Positions 9,622 through 18,911 are shown, counted from the stretch's first letter. The stretch is 64,000 nucleotides of DNA from Allobosea sp. 67-29 (GCF_001898115.1 NZ_MKSQ01000007.1:464562-528561); one strand, 5' to 3'. Notes: generated by a model from the sequence alone, not told the origin. Made by a program: numbers and translations.

Positions 9622-10221
9622 TGCTTAACCATAGGCGACCCGAATCCCTAACAGGGCGTTACCACGCCACGGGGGCGCGATGAACCGCCTCGCCATGCGC
9701 GGGACGCGATCCGGTTGCGATGTGACTTGCAAATCACTGTAACCTATCTGTAATGGGACAAGGTTGCCCTCCAGCCTGCCCGCGGGACACATCCGGATCG
9801 AACCATCCGTCGGCGTCCGGTGCAGACTGGGCCTTGACCCGTTCGGGGTTCAAGGCAGCAGGTCGACCATAACGGATCGTCCGCAGAGGACGGGCCGGGG
9901 TTGCGAGTTCTGCGCCCGGCCCTGTCTCGCGAGCGTGCAAACGCGGTCTGCCCATCGTGAGAGGGGCGTGCCGCAGGTCAGGGCAGATGACGGGGCAAGC
10001 GACGCCGCACGTATCATCGGTGAAGCGTTCAATCCTGCGGAATGGCGCCGGGCGTTTCGTCCGCTGGGCCGCTCCGAACCGCGTTCCTGTCCAGACCGAC
10101 CTCCCCCTCCTGCAACATGCCGGCTCCGGCCGGCGCTTCAGCGGCGCCCACGCTCGCGGCAGCGGATTTGCTTCCGCTGCCTCGCGGGCCTTGGCGGCGG
10201 CCGCGCCTATGGAAATTTCTG
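9622..10221. promoter_or_regulatory. Long divergent promoter/leader between amiC and rne
   Basis: 600 bases with no convincing gene. At 9722-9737 is the dyad GTGA-n-TTGCAA-n-TCAC, followed by a direct repeat CTGTAA at 9737-9742 and 9748-9753, 11 bp apart. A -35/-10-like pair for rne (TTGCAA 9727-9732, TAATGG 9751-9756, 18-bp spacer) overlaps these. If transcription starts near 9765, rne would have a leader of more than 450 nt. Long rne leaders are known in other bacteria, where RNase E cleaves its own 5' UTR; that role here is inference. Confidence 0.5.
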
Positions 10222-12999
10222 ATGGCCAACAAAATGCTCATCGATGCCACCCACCCGGAAGAGACCCGGGTCGTGGTGGTGCGTGGATCACGCGTCGAGG
10301 AATTTGATTTCGAGTCCGCCAGCCGCAAGCCTCTCCGCGGCAACATCTATCTCGCCAAGGTGACCCGGGTGGAGCCCTCGCTCCAGGCGGCCTTCGTCGA
10401 GTATGGCGGCAACCGCCACGGCTTCCTCGCCTTCTCCGAGATTCATCCGGACTACTACCAGATCCCGGTCGCCGACCGGCAGGCGCTCCTCGATGACGAG
10501 GCCCGCGCCGAACGCGACGAGGAGCGCGACGAGGAGCGGCGCGAGAAGCGCGGCCGCCGGCGCGGCCGTGGCGACCGCGACAACCGTGCCAAGAAGGCGG
10601 CGGCCGACGAGACGGTGACGGCAGAGGTCGAGGCCGAAGCCAACGGCGACGAGCGCGTCGAGACCGACGGCAAGGAAGCCGCCATGGTCAACGAAGGCGC
10701 GCCCGCCTTCGGCGAATCCTTCGCCCCGGACGTCGCCGAGTCGGCGACCGAGGACGCCGCTGAGAACGCAGCGCCCCTGACCTTCGAGACCGTGGCCGCG
10801 CCGCAGCTCGACGCCGGCGAAGAGAGCCGCTCCGAGGAAGCTCAGGCCGAAGCCCGCAAGCCGGGCGAGGACGAGAACGGCGAGGATGAGGGCGACGAGC
10901 ATGAGGAGCAGCCCGAGCAGCTCGGCGGCGGCGACGCCCTCGACGACATGCCCGAGCGCCCGCAGCGTCATTCCCGCCGCCAGTACAAGATCCAGGAGGT
11001 GATCAAGCGCCGCCAGATCATCCTCGTCCAGGTCGTCAAGGAAGAGCGCGGCAACAAGGGCGCGGCGCTCACCACCTATCTCTCGCTCGCCGGCCGTTAT
11101 TCGGTGCTCATGCCCAACACCGGCAAGGGCGGCGGCATCTCGCGCAAGATCACCAATGCCGAGGACCGCAAGCGCCTGAAGGAGATCGCCCAGGAACTGG
11201 AGGTCCCGGAGGGGATGGGCCTGATCCTGCGCACGGCCGGCGCCTCGCGCACCAAGGTCGAGATCCGGCGCGACTACGAATATCTCATGCGGATGTGGGA
11301 GAGCGTGCGCGAGCTGACGCTCGCCTCCGTGGCGCCCGCGCTGGTCTACGAGGAGGGCAACCTCGTCAAGCGCTCGATCCGCGACCTCTACAACAAGGAC
11401 ATCGACGAGGTTCACGTCGCCGGCGATGAGGCCTATCGCGAGGCCAAGGATTTCATGCGCATGCTCATGCCGAGCCATGCCAAGAGCGTGAAGCCCTATC
11501 GCGAGCAGACCCCGCTCTTCGCGAGCTTCGGCGTCGAGAGCCAGCTCGACGCGATGTTCTCCAACACGGTGACGCTGAAGTCCGGCGGCTACCTCGTCAT
11601 CAACCAGACGGAAGCGCTGGTCGCGATCGACATCAACTCGGGTCGCTCGACCCGCGAGCACAATATCGAGGACACCGCCCTCAAGACCAATCTCGAAGCG
11701 GCGGAGGAGATCTCCCGCCAGCTGCGCCTGCGCGACCTCGCCGGCCTCATCGTGATCGATTTCATCGACATGGAGGAAAACCGGAACAACCGCGCCGTCG
11801 AGAAGAAGCTGAAGGAGTGCCTGAAGGACGACCGCGCCCGCATCCAGGTCGGCCGCATCTCGGCCTTCGGCCTGCTGGAGATGTCGCGCCAGCGCATCCG
11901 CACCGGCGTGCTCGAATCCTCCTCGGTGCCCTGCCCGCACTGCGCCGGCGCCGGCATGATCCGCTCGACCCCGTCGGTCGCGCTGCAGATCCTGCGCGCG
12001 CTGGAGGAGACGCTGATCAAGAGCGCCTCGCACAACCTCACCGTCCGAACCCGGCCGGAGGTCGCGCTCTACGTCCTCAACCAGAAGCGCGCGCATCTGG
12101 CTGATCTCGAAAACCGCTTCGCGATTGCGATCACGATCTCGACCGACCCGAATCTGCTCGGCACCCGCTATTTCGAGGTCGAGCGTGGCGAGTTCGTCGG
12201 CAACGAGGCTCGCGTGGTGCCGTCTCCGTTCAAGGCGGAAGCGATCGCCGCCGATGTCGACGATGAGGCGCTCGATGCCGCCGCCGAGGCGGCAGCCCTC
12301 GATGCCGAGGCAGGCGACAGCGAGACCGCGGCCGGCGACGCCCAGGGCGAGCGCGGCGATGCCGAAGGCCGCGATGGCCGCCGCCGCCGCCGTCGCCGCC
12401 GCCGGCGGCGGGGTGGCGAGCGTGACTCGCAGGGCCTTCAGGGCGAGGGTTCCGCTGGCGAGGATGGCGAGAGCGACGACGAGGCGGACGATGACGGCGA
12501 GGATGCCGCCGCCGAAGCCGTCGTGGTCGAGGTTGCTGCCGAGGCGCCGGTCTCCGAGGTGACTGAGCCGGTTGCCGCCGAGGCGGCCGCACCTCCCGCC
12601 GAGGAGGCCAAGCCGAAGCGCAGCCGCGCCCGCAAGCCCAAGGCGGCCAAGGAAACGGAGACCGCCGAGGCTGCCAAGGCCCCCGAGGCTGCCGAGCCGG
12701 TCGCGGCAGAAGCCGCCCCGGCCGAGAAGCCGAAGCGCAGCCGGTCGCGCAAGAAGGTCGTACCGATCACGGAAGACGGCGCACCGGCCGCCGCGCCTGC
12801 GGCGTCCGAAACTGTCGCCGAAACGCCTGTCGAAGCGGCCACCGAGCCGATGGCCGGCGAGCCGGCGCCTGCACCTGAGCCGGAGGCGCCCGCCCCGCGC
12901 GCCCCGGCGGAGGAGCCCGTTGCGGTTGTCCTGACAGAACCGGATCCGACGCGCCCGAAGCGTGGTGGTTGGTGGAACCGCCTCGCCGGCCGTTCCTGA
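10222..12999 (+). CDS. rne: Ribonuclease E/G family endoribonuclease
   Basis: 925-residue degradosome endonuclease for mRNA decay and rRNA/tRNA processing. ATG 10222 starts the family sequence MANKMLIDATHPEETRVVVV. The S1 domain is split by a roughly 160-residue Arg/Glu/Ala-rich insert (about 90-250), then resumes at RRQYKIQEVIKRRQ. The DNase I-like catalytic part has VAIDINSGRST and IVIDFIDM with the metal-binding Asp residues, and the Zn-link Cys pair CPHC is at 571-574. The C-terminal scaffold is disordered, with a poly-Arg patch, KPKRSR repeats and a terminal KRGGWWNRLAGRS. A GWW motif at this position binds PNPase in Caulobacter. Confidence 0.96.
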   Translation: MANKMLIDATHPEETRVVVVRGSRVEEFDFESASRKPLRGNIYLAKVTRVEPSLQAAFVEYGGNRHGFLAFSEIHPDYYQIPVADRQALLDDEARAERDEERDEERREKRGRRRGRGDRDNRAKKAAADETVTAEVEAEANGDERVETDGKEAAMVNEGAPAFGESFAPDVAESATEDAAENAAPLTFETVAAPQLDAGEESRSEEAQAEARKPGEDENGEDEGDEHEEQPEQLGGGDALDDMPERPQRHSRRQYKIQEVIKRRQIILVQVVKEERGNKGAALTTYLSLAGRYSVLMPNTGKGGGISRKITNAEDRKRLKEIAQELEVPEGMGLILRTAGASRTKVEIRRDYEYLMRMWESVRELTLASVAPALVYEEGNLVKRSIRDLYNKDIDEVHVAGDEAYREAKDFMRMLMPSHAKSVKPYREQTPLFASFGVESQLDAMFSNTVTLKSGGYLVINQTEALVAIDINSGRSTREHNIEDTALKTNLEAAEEISRQLRLRDLAGLIVIDFIDMEENRNNRAVEKKLKECLKDDRARIQVGRISAFGLLEMSRQRIRTGVLESSSVPCPHCAGAGMIRSTPSVALQILRALEETLIKSASHNLTVRTRPEVALYVLNQKRAHLADLENRFAIAITISTDPNLLGTRYFEVERGEFVGNEARVVPSPFKAEAIAADVDDEALDAAAEAAALDAEAGDSETAAGDAQGERGDAEGRDGRRRRRRRRRRRGGERDSQGLQGEGSAGEDGESDDEADDDGEDAAAEAVVVEVAAEAPVSEVTEPVAAEAAAPPAEEAKPKRSRARKPKAAKETETAEAAKAPEAAEPVAAEAAPAEKPKRSRSRKKVVPITEDGAPAAAPAASETVAETPVEAATEPMAGEPAPAPEPEAPAPRAPAEEPVAVVLTEPDPTRPKRGGWWNRLAGRS

Positions 13000-13027
13000 G
13001 CCGAGGCGACATCCTACGAATGAAGAA

Positions 13028-13056
13028 GGCCCGCTGTCCTGCAGCGGGCCTTTTTC
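13028..13056 (+). terminator. Rho-independent terminator of rne
   Basis: Perfect 9-bp stem GGCCCGCTG/CAGCGGGCC with a 5-nt loop followed by TTTTTC, 28 nt after the rne stop codon. Confidence 0.9.
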
Positions 13057-13134
13057 TTGGAAAGCTCCGTTGGCGGCGACCGCGAAACCCGGCATCGTCC
13101 TCAGGTCGCGTGATGGTGCCTTGACGGAGTTCGC

Positions 13135-13488
13135 ATGCCCCCGCCACGCCGCCCGGAACGTCTCGCTCTGACAGCCCTTGCGGTGGCGGCGCTCCTTGCG
13201 CTTGCCGTCCTCGCCTGGCGTGCCGCCGGCTGGTTCGGCGTCGGCGTCCTGGGTCTTCTCGTCCTGTTCCTTTCGGTGCGGGCCGAGCTGGACGGCGACC
13301 GCGCCGTCGGCTCGCAGATCACGCCCGGCCTCTACGCCGAACAGTTTCGCGTGGAGACGGAAGCGGACCGGAGCACGAGCGCAGGCCGCCGCACCGAGCG
13401 GCGCGCAATGATTTCGGCGGCGCGCCAGGCACGCTTGTTCGGGGCCGCTCTGGAGATCGCCGGTTTCGGTCTGTTCCTGCTGCTCTGA
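13135..13488 (+). CDS. Small membrane protein of unknown function
   Basis: 117 residues from ATG 13135. Two hydrophobic stretches at about 10-27 and 32-45 are separated by AWRAAGWFG, then an Arg/Glu-rich soluble segment (about 50-100), then a final hydrophobic tail, AALEIAGFGLFLLL. The topology suggests an inner-membrane protein with a charged cytoplasmic loop. I do not recognise the family. It lies between the rne terminator and a convergent channel gene that ends 4 nt away, so it is probably transcribed alone. Confidence 0.6.
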   Translation: MPPPRRPERLALTALAVAALLALAVLAWRAAGWFGVGVLGLLVLFLSVRAELDGDRAVGSQITPGLYAEQFRVETEADRSTSAGRRTERRAMISAARQARLFGAALEIAGFGLFLLL

Positions 13489-13492
13489 GCGC

Positions 13493-15796
13493 TCAGCCAG
13501 CCGCGGGTGCAAGCGGTGTCGGCGGCGGCACGGCCGAGATCGCCGCTGCGGCACTGGCCCCGGACTTGTTGTCCTGGTCGCCGCCGCGCACCGTGACGGC
13601 ATTCGAGGCGAAGGGGATGCGGGCATCGTTCAGCGCCCGGTAGACCCGCTTCAGCGCCTCGCGCTGCAGCATCGAGGCCTGGTTCGGCTTGCCGGTGAAT
13701 TTGAGCCGGATGACGATGGCGGTGTCGGTGATGTCGGCCACGCCCTGCATCTTCAACGGCGCGATGAAATGCGGCCCGTATTCCGGGTCCTCCATCAGGG
13801 CGATGCCGGTCTTCTTGATCGCCTTGCGCGCCTGTTCGAGATCGGCCGAATGGTCGAGGCGGACGTTGAACTTCACCGTCGCCCAGTCGCGGCTGGCATT
13901 GGTCAGCGAGGAAATCTGGCCGAACGGCACGGTGTGGATCTGGCCGCTCTGGTGGCGGAGCTGGATTGAGCGCAGCGAGATCTTCTCGACCGTGCCCTTG
14001 AGCCTGCCCGTATCGACGTATTCGCCGACGCGGAAGGCGTCCTCCAGCATGAAGAACACGCCCGAGACGATGTCGCGCACCAGCGTCTGCGAGCCGAAGG
14101 AGAAGGCGAGGCCGAGAATGCCGAAGCCGGCGAGCAAGGGGCCGATATCGACGCCGAGCCGGGCGAGCACGACGAGCACGGTGAGGCCGATCACGGCGCC
14201 GAGGACGACGCCGCGCAGCACCGGCAGCACCGTGGCGAGGCGGCTCGGTACCGCATCGCCATGAATCTCTTCATCATCCCCCATGGGACCGACGACGTGG
14301 CGCTTCGGCGCATAGGCATCGAAAAAGGAGCGCAGGAAGACCAGGGCCACCCAGCCCGCGAAGCCGAGGAAGGCCACGCCCGCCGCCTGACGCGTGAAGG
14401 CGGTGAACTGGTCCGAGCTGACCCCCAGCAGCAACCCGGCCCAGAGCCGGGCAATGATGAAGAAGCCAGCCGCCCAGATCACTCCGACTGCCGCGGCTCC
14501 CACCGCGGCCCCGCCAGCCTGCGTCAGCGGCGTCGCGCTGCCGGACATCTGGCGATGCATGGCGCGGCAATGCAGCAGGCTGGAGATGCCGACGACCAGG
14601 ATCGGCAGGATCACCAGAGCGGCCTCGGTCAGGGCCGCGGCCTCGGCCCAGCGCCCGCCATTCGACATCATCGCCGCCCCGGCCTCGACCGCCCAGAGCA
14701 GCGCCGTCGTGGCGATGTAGAACCAGGCTATCCCGGAGGCGAAGATGCGCCGTACCGGGCCGGGCGTCTCGGAGCCGGAGAGCACGAGGGCCGCGAGGTC
14801 GTGGCGCATGTCGTGAAACCACCACAGCTTGAACGCCGTCGTGGCGAAACCCGTGAGCGTGATCAGACCGGCCGCCGGCAAGGGATCGTGGCTGATGTGG
14901 TGGGTCAGCAGGATGGCGACGACGACGATCGGCGTAAAGATGGCATAGAGGGTCAGCAACCGGAAGTGGCGCTCGGTCCTCGGCAGCGGCATGATGCGCC
15001 GTTCCGGCACGCCAGGCGACAGCAGGAAACGGCCGATGGCGATGTAGAAAGCCCCGATCGCGGCGCCGTTGGCGGCCGTCGTCAGGCTGATCGAGGCGAG
15101 GTCGTTTTCAGGCAGCCAGGTATTGCGCGCGATCCGCACGACCAGCAACGCCAGTATGATCGTCAAGACGTCCTGGGCGAGACCATAGGCCGAAGCGACG
15201 AAGCGCGGCGTGAAGGCCGGGCCGGCGGGCACGCGCTTGCGCGCGAACCAGCCGGCCAGAGCGATCCGGACGGCCAAGGTCAGCGCCAGCGCCAGCGCCA
15301 CGATCAGCAGGATCCGCCAGCCGGCCGAAAGCCCGGTTCGCCCGTTGACGTTCCTCGCCCAGGCGGACTGCCAGTCCCCAGGCAGCTCGGCGATGCTGGG
15401 GATGGCCTTGTTGCCGTAGCTGACGCCTTCCACGACCTGGTCGAGCAGCGCGTCGATCTGTCCGGACAGCATGTCGTCGCCGGTCGCCGGCATCGCCACC
15501 GGCGCGGGTTTGGCGGGCTTTGCCGGCTTGGCACCTTTCGCGGGCTGCTCGGCGGGAACCGGAGTCTCGGGCGCGGCCTGCGGCGCGGTTCCCGACAGCC
15601 GGATCTCGACCTGCCGTCCCCCGGCCGACAAGGCGTTGACCATCCTGGCGATGGTGTCCGCCGTCTCGTCGCCGCGCAGGGTCAGGACGATCGGCGCCTC
15701 GGCCCGCGCCGTGGGCGCCGCGAGCAGGGCGAAACAGGCCACGAGCAGCACGGCCACCCGCTTCAGGACCGTCAGGCCAGCCATGCCATGTTTCAT
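13493..15796 (-). CDS. Mechanosensitive ion channel (MscS family), long form
   Basis: 767 residues. ATG 15796 is set by GGAGACGTCC just upstream and by the signal peptide MKHGMAGLTVLKRVAVLLVACFALLAAPTARA. A Pro/Lys/Ala linker (about 65-100) leads to a periplasmic part and about ten membrane segments. The MscS pore and beta domain are at about 590-720, with GLAFSFGSQTLVRDIVSGVF and the cytoplasmic signature VPFGQISSLTNASRDW. It should open on membrane tension to release osmolytes after hypoosmotic shock. The length and periplasmic extension resemble YbdG/MscM or MscK-like channels more than short MscS. Confidence 0.85.
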   Translation of the reverse strand: MKHGMAGLTVLKRVAVLLVACFALLAAPTARAEAPIVLTLRGDETADTIARMVNALSAGGRQVEIRLSGTAPQAAPETPVPAEQPAKGAKPAKPAKPAPVAMPATGDDMLSGQIDALLDQVVEGVSYGNKAIPSIAELPGDWQSAWARNVNGRTGLSAGWRILLIVALALALTLAVRIALAGWFARKRVPAGPAFTPRFVASAYGLAQDVLTIILALLVVRIARNTWLPENDLASISLTTAANGAAIGAFYIAIGRFLLSPGVPERRIMPLPRTERHFRLLTLYAIFTPIVVVAILLTHHISHDPLPAAGLITLTGFATTAFKLWWFHDMRHDLAALVLSGSETPGPVRRIFASGIAWFYIATTALLWAVEAGAAMMSNGGRWAEAAALTEAALVILPILVVGISSLLHCRAMHRQMSGSATPLTQAGGAAVGAAAVGVIWAAGFFIIARLWAGLLLGVSSDQFTAFTRQAAGVAFLGFAGWVALVFLRSFFDAYAPKRHVVGPMGDDEEIHGDAVPSRLATVLPVLRGVVLGAVIGLTVLVVLARLGVDIGPLLAGFGILGLAFSFGSQTLVRDIVSGVFFMLEDAFRVGEYVDTGRLKGTVEKISLRSIQLRHQSGQIHTVPFGQISSLTNASRDWATVKFNVRLDHSADLEQARKAIKKTGIALMEDPEYGPHFIAPLKMQGVADITDTAIVIRLKFTGKPNQASMLQREALKRVYRALNDARIPFASNAVTVRGGDQDNKSGASAAAAISAVPPPTPLAPAAG

Positions 15797-15894
15797 GGAC
15801 GTCTCCGATCGGCGGCCACCGCCCCCGCGGCCCGCCCGGTGAGAGAATGCTGACCTTCCGGGAATTATGGCAAGAGCCAGTTGCGGCCTGGGCT

Positions 15895-17106
15895 TCAGCG
15901 GGCCCCGAGCCAGCCTCCGAGGCGCGCAACAGCCTCCTCGCATTCGGCGAGCGAACCGGCGAAGGAAAGCCGGACCGTCCGCGCCCCGCGCCCCTCGTCG
16001 AAGTCGAGGCCGGGCGTGATCGCGACACCGGCCTTTTCGAGAGCGTCGCGGCAGAAGCTCATCGAATCGTTCGAATGCCGGCCGATGTCGAGATAGATGT
16101 AAAAGGCACCGTCGACGGGCAGGAAATCGCCCAGGCCGATCTGCGGCAGGGCCTCCAGCAGGAAGGCGCGGTTGGCGGCATAGCCGGCCTTGATCGCTTC
16201 GCATTCCTCCGTCGCGTCGAAAGCCGCCTCGCCGGCCACCTGGCTGAGATAGGGCACGGAGATCGAGAAATTCTGCTGCAGGCGCTCGATCGTCCGCACC
16301 AGCCGCTGCGGCACGATGAGCCAGCCGACGCGCCAGCCAGTCATGCAGTAGTACTTGGAGAAGGAGTTGACGATGATCGCGTCGGGATCGGCGGCGAGCG
16401 CCGTGGTCGCCGGCGCCTCGTAGGTCAGGCCGTGATAGATCTCGTCCGAGATGTACCACAGCCCGAGCTGGCGGCAGCAGGCGGCCACATCGGCGATCGC
16501 CTCGGGCGACATCACCACCCCGGTCGGGTTGGCGGGGCTCATGGTCAGTACGCCGGCCAGCGGCTTCTCGCGATGCGCCCGCTCGATCAGCTCCGGCGTC
16601 AGCGCGAAGCGGGTCTCCGGTCCGACCTCGATCGCGACGGGCTCCAGGCCGAGCGCGATCAGGATGTTGCGATAGGCCGGATAGCCCGGCGCGGTGATCG
16701 CGACACGCGCGCCGGGCTGGAAGCAGGCGAGAAAGGCGAGGATGAAGCCGCCCGACGACCCTGTCGTCACCACGACGCACTCCGCCGCCACCTCGACGCC
16801 ATAGCTCTCGCGATAGTGACGGGCGATGCGAGCCCTCAGCGAATCCGTCCCCAGCGCCTGGGTATAGCCGATCCGTCCGTCCTCCAGCGCGTGCGAAACC
16901 ACCGTTCGGATCGAGCGCGGCGTCGGCGCCGAGGGCTGCCCGACCTCCATGTGCACGACCGAGCCGCCCCGGCGTTCGATCGCCGCGGCCTGGCTCATCA
17001 CGTCCATGACGATGAAGGGCGCGACACGGGCGGCCCGCTCGGCGAGAGCCGGCAGGCCGGCCGGCGGCATTGCTTCGGGCGGAAGGGCTGGCTTCTGCAT
17101 CGTCAT
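15895..17106 (-). CDS. Pyridoxal-phosphate aminotransferase, class I/II
   Basis: 403 residues of fold type I aminotransferase. The PLP lysine is in SFSKYYCMTGWRVGW (about 240-254); other signatures are GSSGGF in the phosphate-binding turn, MSPANPTG and the C-terminal VRLSFAG with the carboxylate-binding Arg. It is aspartate-aminotransferase-like, but the amino donor and acceptor cannot be read from the sequence. ATG 17106 is used; a second ATG lies two codons later. The gene is divergent from the DsbA-family gene and 98 nt upstream of the MscS gene on the same strand. Confidence 0.88.
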   Translation of the reverse strand: MTMQKPALPPEAMPPAGLPALAERAARVAPFIVMDVMSQAAAIERRGGSVVHMEVGQPSAPTPRSIRTVVSHALEDGRIGYTQALGTDSLRARIARHYRESYGVEVAAECVVVTTGSSGGFILAFLACFQPGARVAITAPGYPAYRNILIALGLEPVAIEVGPETRFALTPELIERAHREKPLAGVLTMSPANPTGVVMSPEAIADVAACCRQLGLWYISDEIYHGLTYEAPATTALAADPDAIIVNSFSKYYCMTGWRVGWLIVPQRLVRTIERLQQNFSISVPYLSQVAGEAAFDATEECEAIKAGYAANRAFLLEALPQIGLGDFLPVDGAFYIYLDIGRHSNDSMSFCRDALEKAGVAITPGLDFDEGRGARTVRLSFAGSLAECEEAVARLGGWLGAR

Positions 17107-17272
17107 GTCCGGTTCGGGCGGTCCGCCGGCGGGCGTAGCCGAGGCCGCCCTCGCCTGCAACCGCTGGCAAAGCTGTGATTTGACGCTAGCCCGCCGAACC
17201 ACCACAAGCACGGGCTGAACCGCTTCTGTGCGGGCGTCCCTTTCGGGATGCCGCAAGCGAAAGGATGACGAG

Positions 17273-18082
17273 ATGGCTTTCCCGACCTTCACCAGCCTGA
17301 CGCGCGCCTGCCTGCGCCCCGCCGGGCTCGCGCTCGGCCTCTGGCTCGCGTCGGTCGCCGTCCCCGCGATGGCGCAGGGCCAGCCTCCCCTGACCACCGA
17401 GCAGCGCAAGGCGATCGTCGACCTCGTCCGCGAAACCATCGTCAAGAACCCTGAGATCATCCAGGACGCGCTGGTCGAGCTCGAGCGCCGCAACACCGTG
17501 GCGCAAGCGGAGGCCCAGCGCAGCGCCGTCTCGGCGGAGAAGGCCAGGCTCACCGATCCGGCTACCTCGGTGATCATCGGCAACCCGGAGGGCGATCTGA
17601 CCCTCGTCGAGTTCATGGACTACAATTGCGGCTTCTGCAAAAGGGCGATGCAGGACGTGACCGCCCTGTCCAAGGCGGACCCGAAGCTGAAAGTGGTGCT
17701 CAAGGACTTTCCGATCCTCGGCCCCGATTCGGTCGAGGCGAGCCGCGTCGCCATCGCGGTCAAGAACCAGCTGCAGGGGCCGAAATACTTCGATTTCCAC
17801 AACCGGCTGATGGGCGTCAAGGGACGGGTCAACGGCGCAAAGGCGCTCGAGATCGCCAAGGAACTCGGCGTCGATGTCGAGCGCGCCCGCAAGGACATGG
17901 ACGCTCCCGCCACCAAGGCTTCGATCGAGGACACGGTGGCGCTGGGCGACCGGCTGGGCCTGACCGGCACGCCGGCCTTCGTCATCGGCAACGAGGTGGT
18001 CTTCGGCGCCGTCGGCCAGGAGGCGCTCAAGCAGAAGCTCGATTCCGTGCGGCGCTGCGGCAAGACCGAGTGTGCGGGCTGA
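17273..18082 (+). CDS. DsbA-family thiol:disulfide oxidoreductase
   Basis: 269 residues. ATG 17273 follows AAGGATGACGAG and opens a Sec signal peptide (cleavage likely after VPAMAQ). Residues about 42-80 (TTEQRKAIVDLVRETIVKNP) match the helical N-terminal domain of ScsC-type DsbA proteins. The thioredoxin-fold part has active-site CGFC at 119-122 and the cis-proline loop TGTPAFVIG. A second Cys pair sits at the very C terminus (CGKTEC), unusual for the family. It probably oxidises or isomerises disulfides in periplasmic proteins. A strong hairpin lies 28 nt downstream. Confidence 0.9.
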   Translation: MAFPTFTSLTRACLRPAGLALGLWLASVAVPAMAQGQPPLTTEQRKAIVDLVRETIVKNPEIIQDALVELERRNTVAQAEAQRSAVSAEKARLTDPATSVIIGNPEGDLTLVEFMDYNCGFCKRAMQDVTALSKADPKLKVVLKDFPILGPDSVEASRVAIAVKNQLQGPKYFDFHNRLMGVKGRVNGAKALEIAKELGVDVERARKDMDAPATKASIEDTVALGDRLGLTGTPAFVIGNEVVFGAVGQEALKQKLDSVRRCGKTECAG

Positions 18083-18110
18083 ACCGTTTCGGCGCGCCCC
18101 GCCCCTGCAC

Positions 18111-18149
18111 GAGCCGGCGAGGAAGCCTTCAGGCTTCCCCTGCCGGCTC
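18111..18149 (+). terminator. Strong hairpin after the DsbA-family gene
   Basis: Two nested perfect stems: GAGCCGGC/GCCGGCTC (8 bp) outside and GGAAGCCT/AGGCTTCC (8 bp) inside with a 2-nt loop. No U-run follows. It probably ends or stabilises the dsbA transcript. Confidence 0.6.
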
Positions 18150-18423
18150 GCAGCGTTTATGAGGACGGCGTCCGCCGCCTCGCGCGGTCCCTGGAATCCA
18201 CGTCCTTCATGGTCGCCCAGCCTGTGCCGCATGGCTCTCCCCTCGTCCTAACGACGCGATCCAGCCGCGGACACCCCGCTGCTTCATCCTGTCGTCCGGA
18301 GCCGAGGACCGGTGCGACCCCGGGGACGAACCCCGCGGCATTCGCCGCCTGAACCGAAACGACCGGGATGACGGCGCGACCGTCGCCCCGAGCACTCATC
18401 CGAAGAAGACGGTGACATCCGCC
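18150..18423. other. Non-coding gap upstream of accB
   Basis: With the hairpin above, this is a 341-base gap between the DsbA-family gene and accB. I see no gene and no remnant of one. In many Hyphomicrobiales an aroQ gene occupies this spot (from memory); here it is absent and two aroQ paralogs lie 6-10 kb away. The gap must hold the accBC promoter, but I see no clear -35/-10 pair. Confidence 0.4.
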
Positions 18424-18882
18424 ATGGCGACCAAGAGCCCGATCGATCCAGACCTCGTCCGCGAGCTCGCCGAGCTGCTGAACCAGACCGATCTCACCGA
18501 GATCGAGGTGGAGAAGGGCGATCTGCGCGTGCGCGTCGCCCGCAGCCTCGCGACGACCGTTCACGTGCCGGCTGCCGCGCCGCTGCCGGTGGCGGTCGCC
18601 GCTCCGGCTGCTGCCCCGACGGCCGAGCCTAAGCCGGGCGCCGCCCATCCCGGAGCCGTCACCTCCCCCATGGTCGGCACCGCCTATCGCCGCCCCTCGC
18701 CCGAGGCGAAGCCCTTCGTCGAGATCGGCACCATGGTGAAGCAGGGCGAGCGCATCCTGCTCGTCGAGGCGATGAAGACCTTCAACGACATCGTCGCGCC
18801 CCGCGCCGGCAAGGTCACCGCCATACTGGTCGAGGACGGCCAGCCGGTGGAGTACGGCGAGCCGCTGCTGGTGATCGAGTGA
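18424..18882 (+). CDS. accB: Acetyl-CoA carboxylase biotin carboxyl carrier protein
   Basis: 152 residues. The N-terminal helix region ([20 protein letters not shown]) is typical of AccB, followed by an Ala/Pro linker (about 45-80) and the biotinyl domain with acceptor Lys in EAMKTFND (about 118). It carries carboxybiotin between AccC and the AccAD transferase in the first step of fatty acid synthesis. ATG 18424 is chosen for the family-like N terminus; a GTG four codons earlier is also possible. accC follows after 29 nt. Confidence 0.95.
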   Translation: MATKSPIDPDLVRELAELLNQTDLTEIEVEKGDLRVRVARSLATTVHVPAAAPLPVAVAAPAAAPTAEPKPGAAHPGAVTSPMVGTAYRRPSPEAKPFVEIGTMVKQGERILLVEAMKTFNDIVAPRAGKVTAILVEDGQPVEYGEPLLVIE

Positions 18883-18911
18883 GGGCGGCACGCAACGACG
18901 GCGAGATCAAG

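Noticed and set aside
10288..13626. Very long antisense open frame (over 1,100 codons) opposite rne
   Set aside because: GC-rich codon bias in rne keeps the opposite frame open; the translation is low-complexity with no family motifs and the sense gene is certain.
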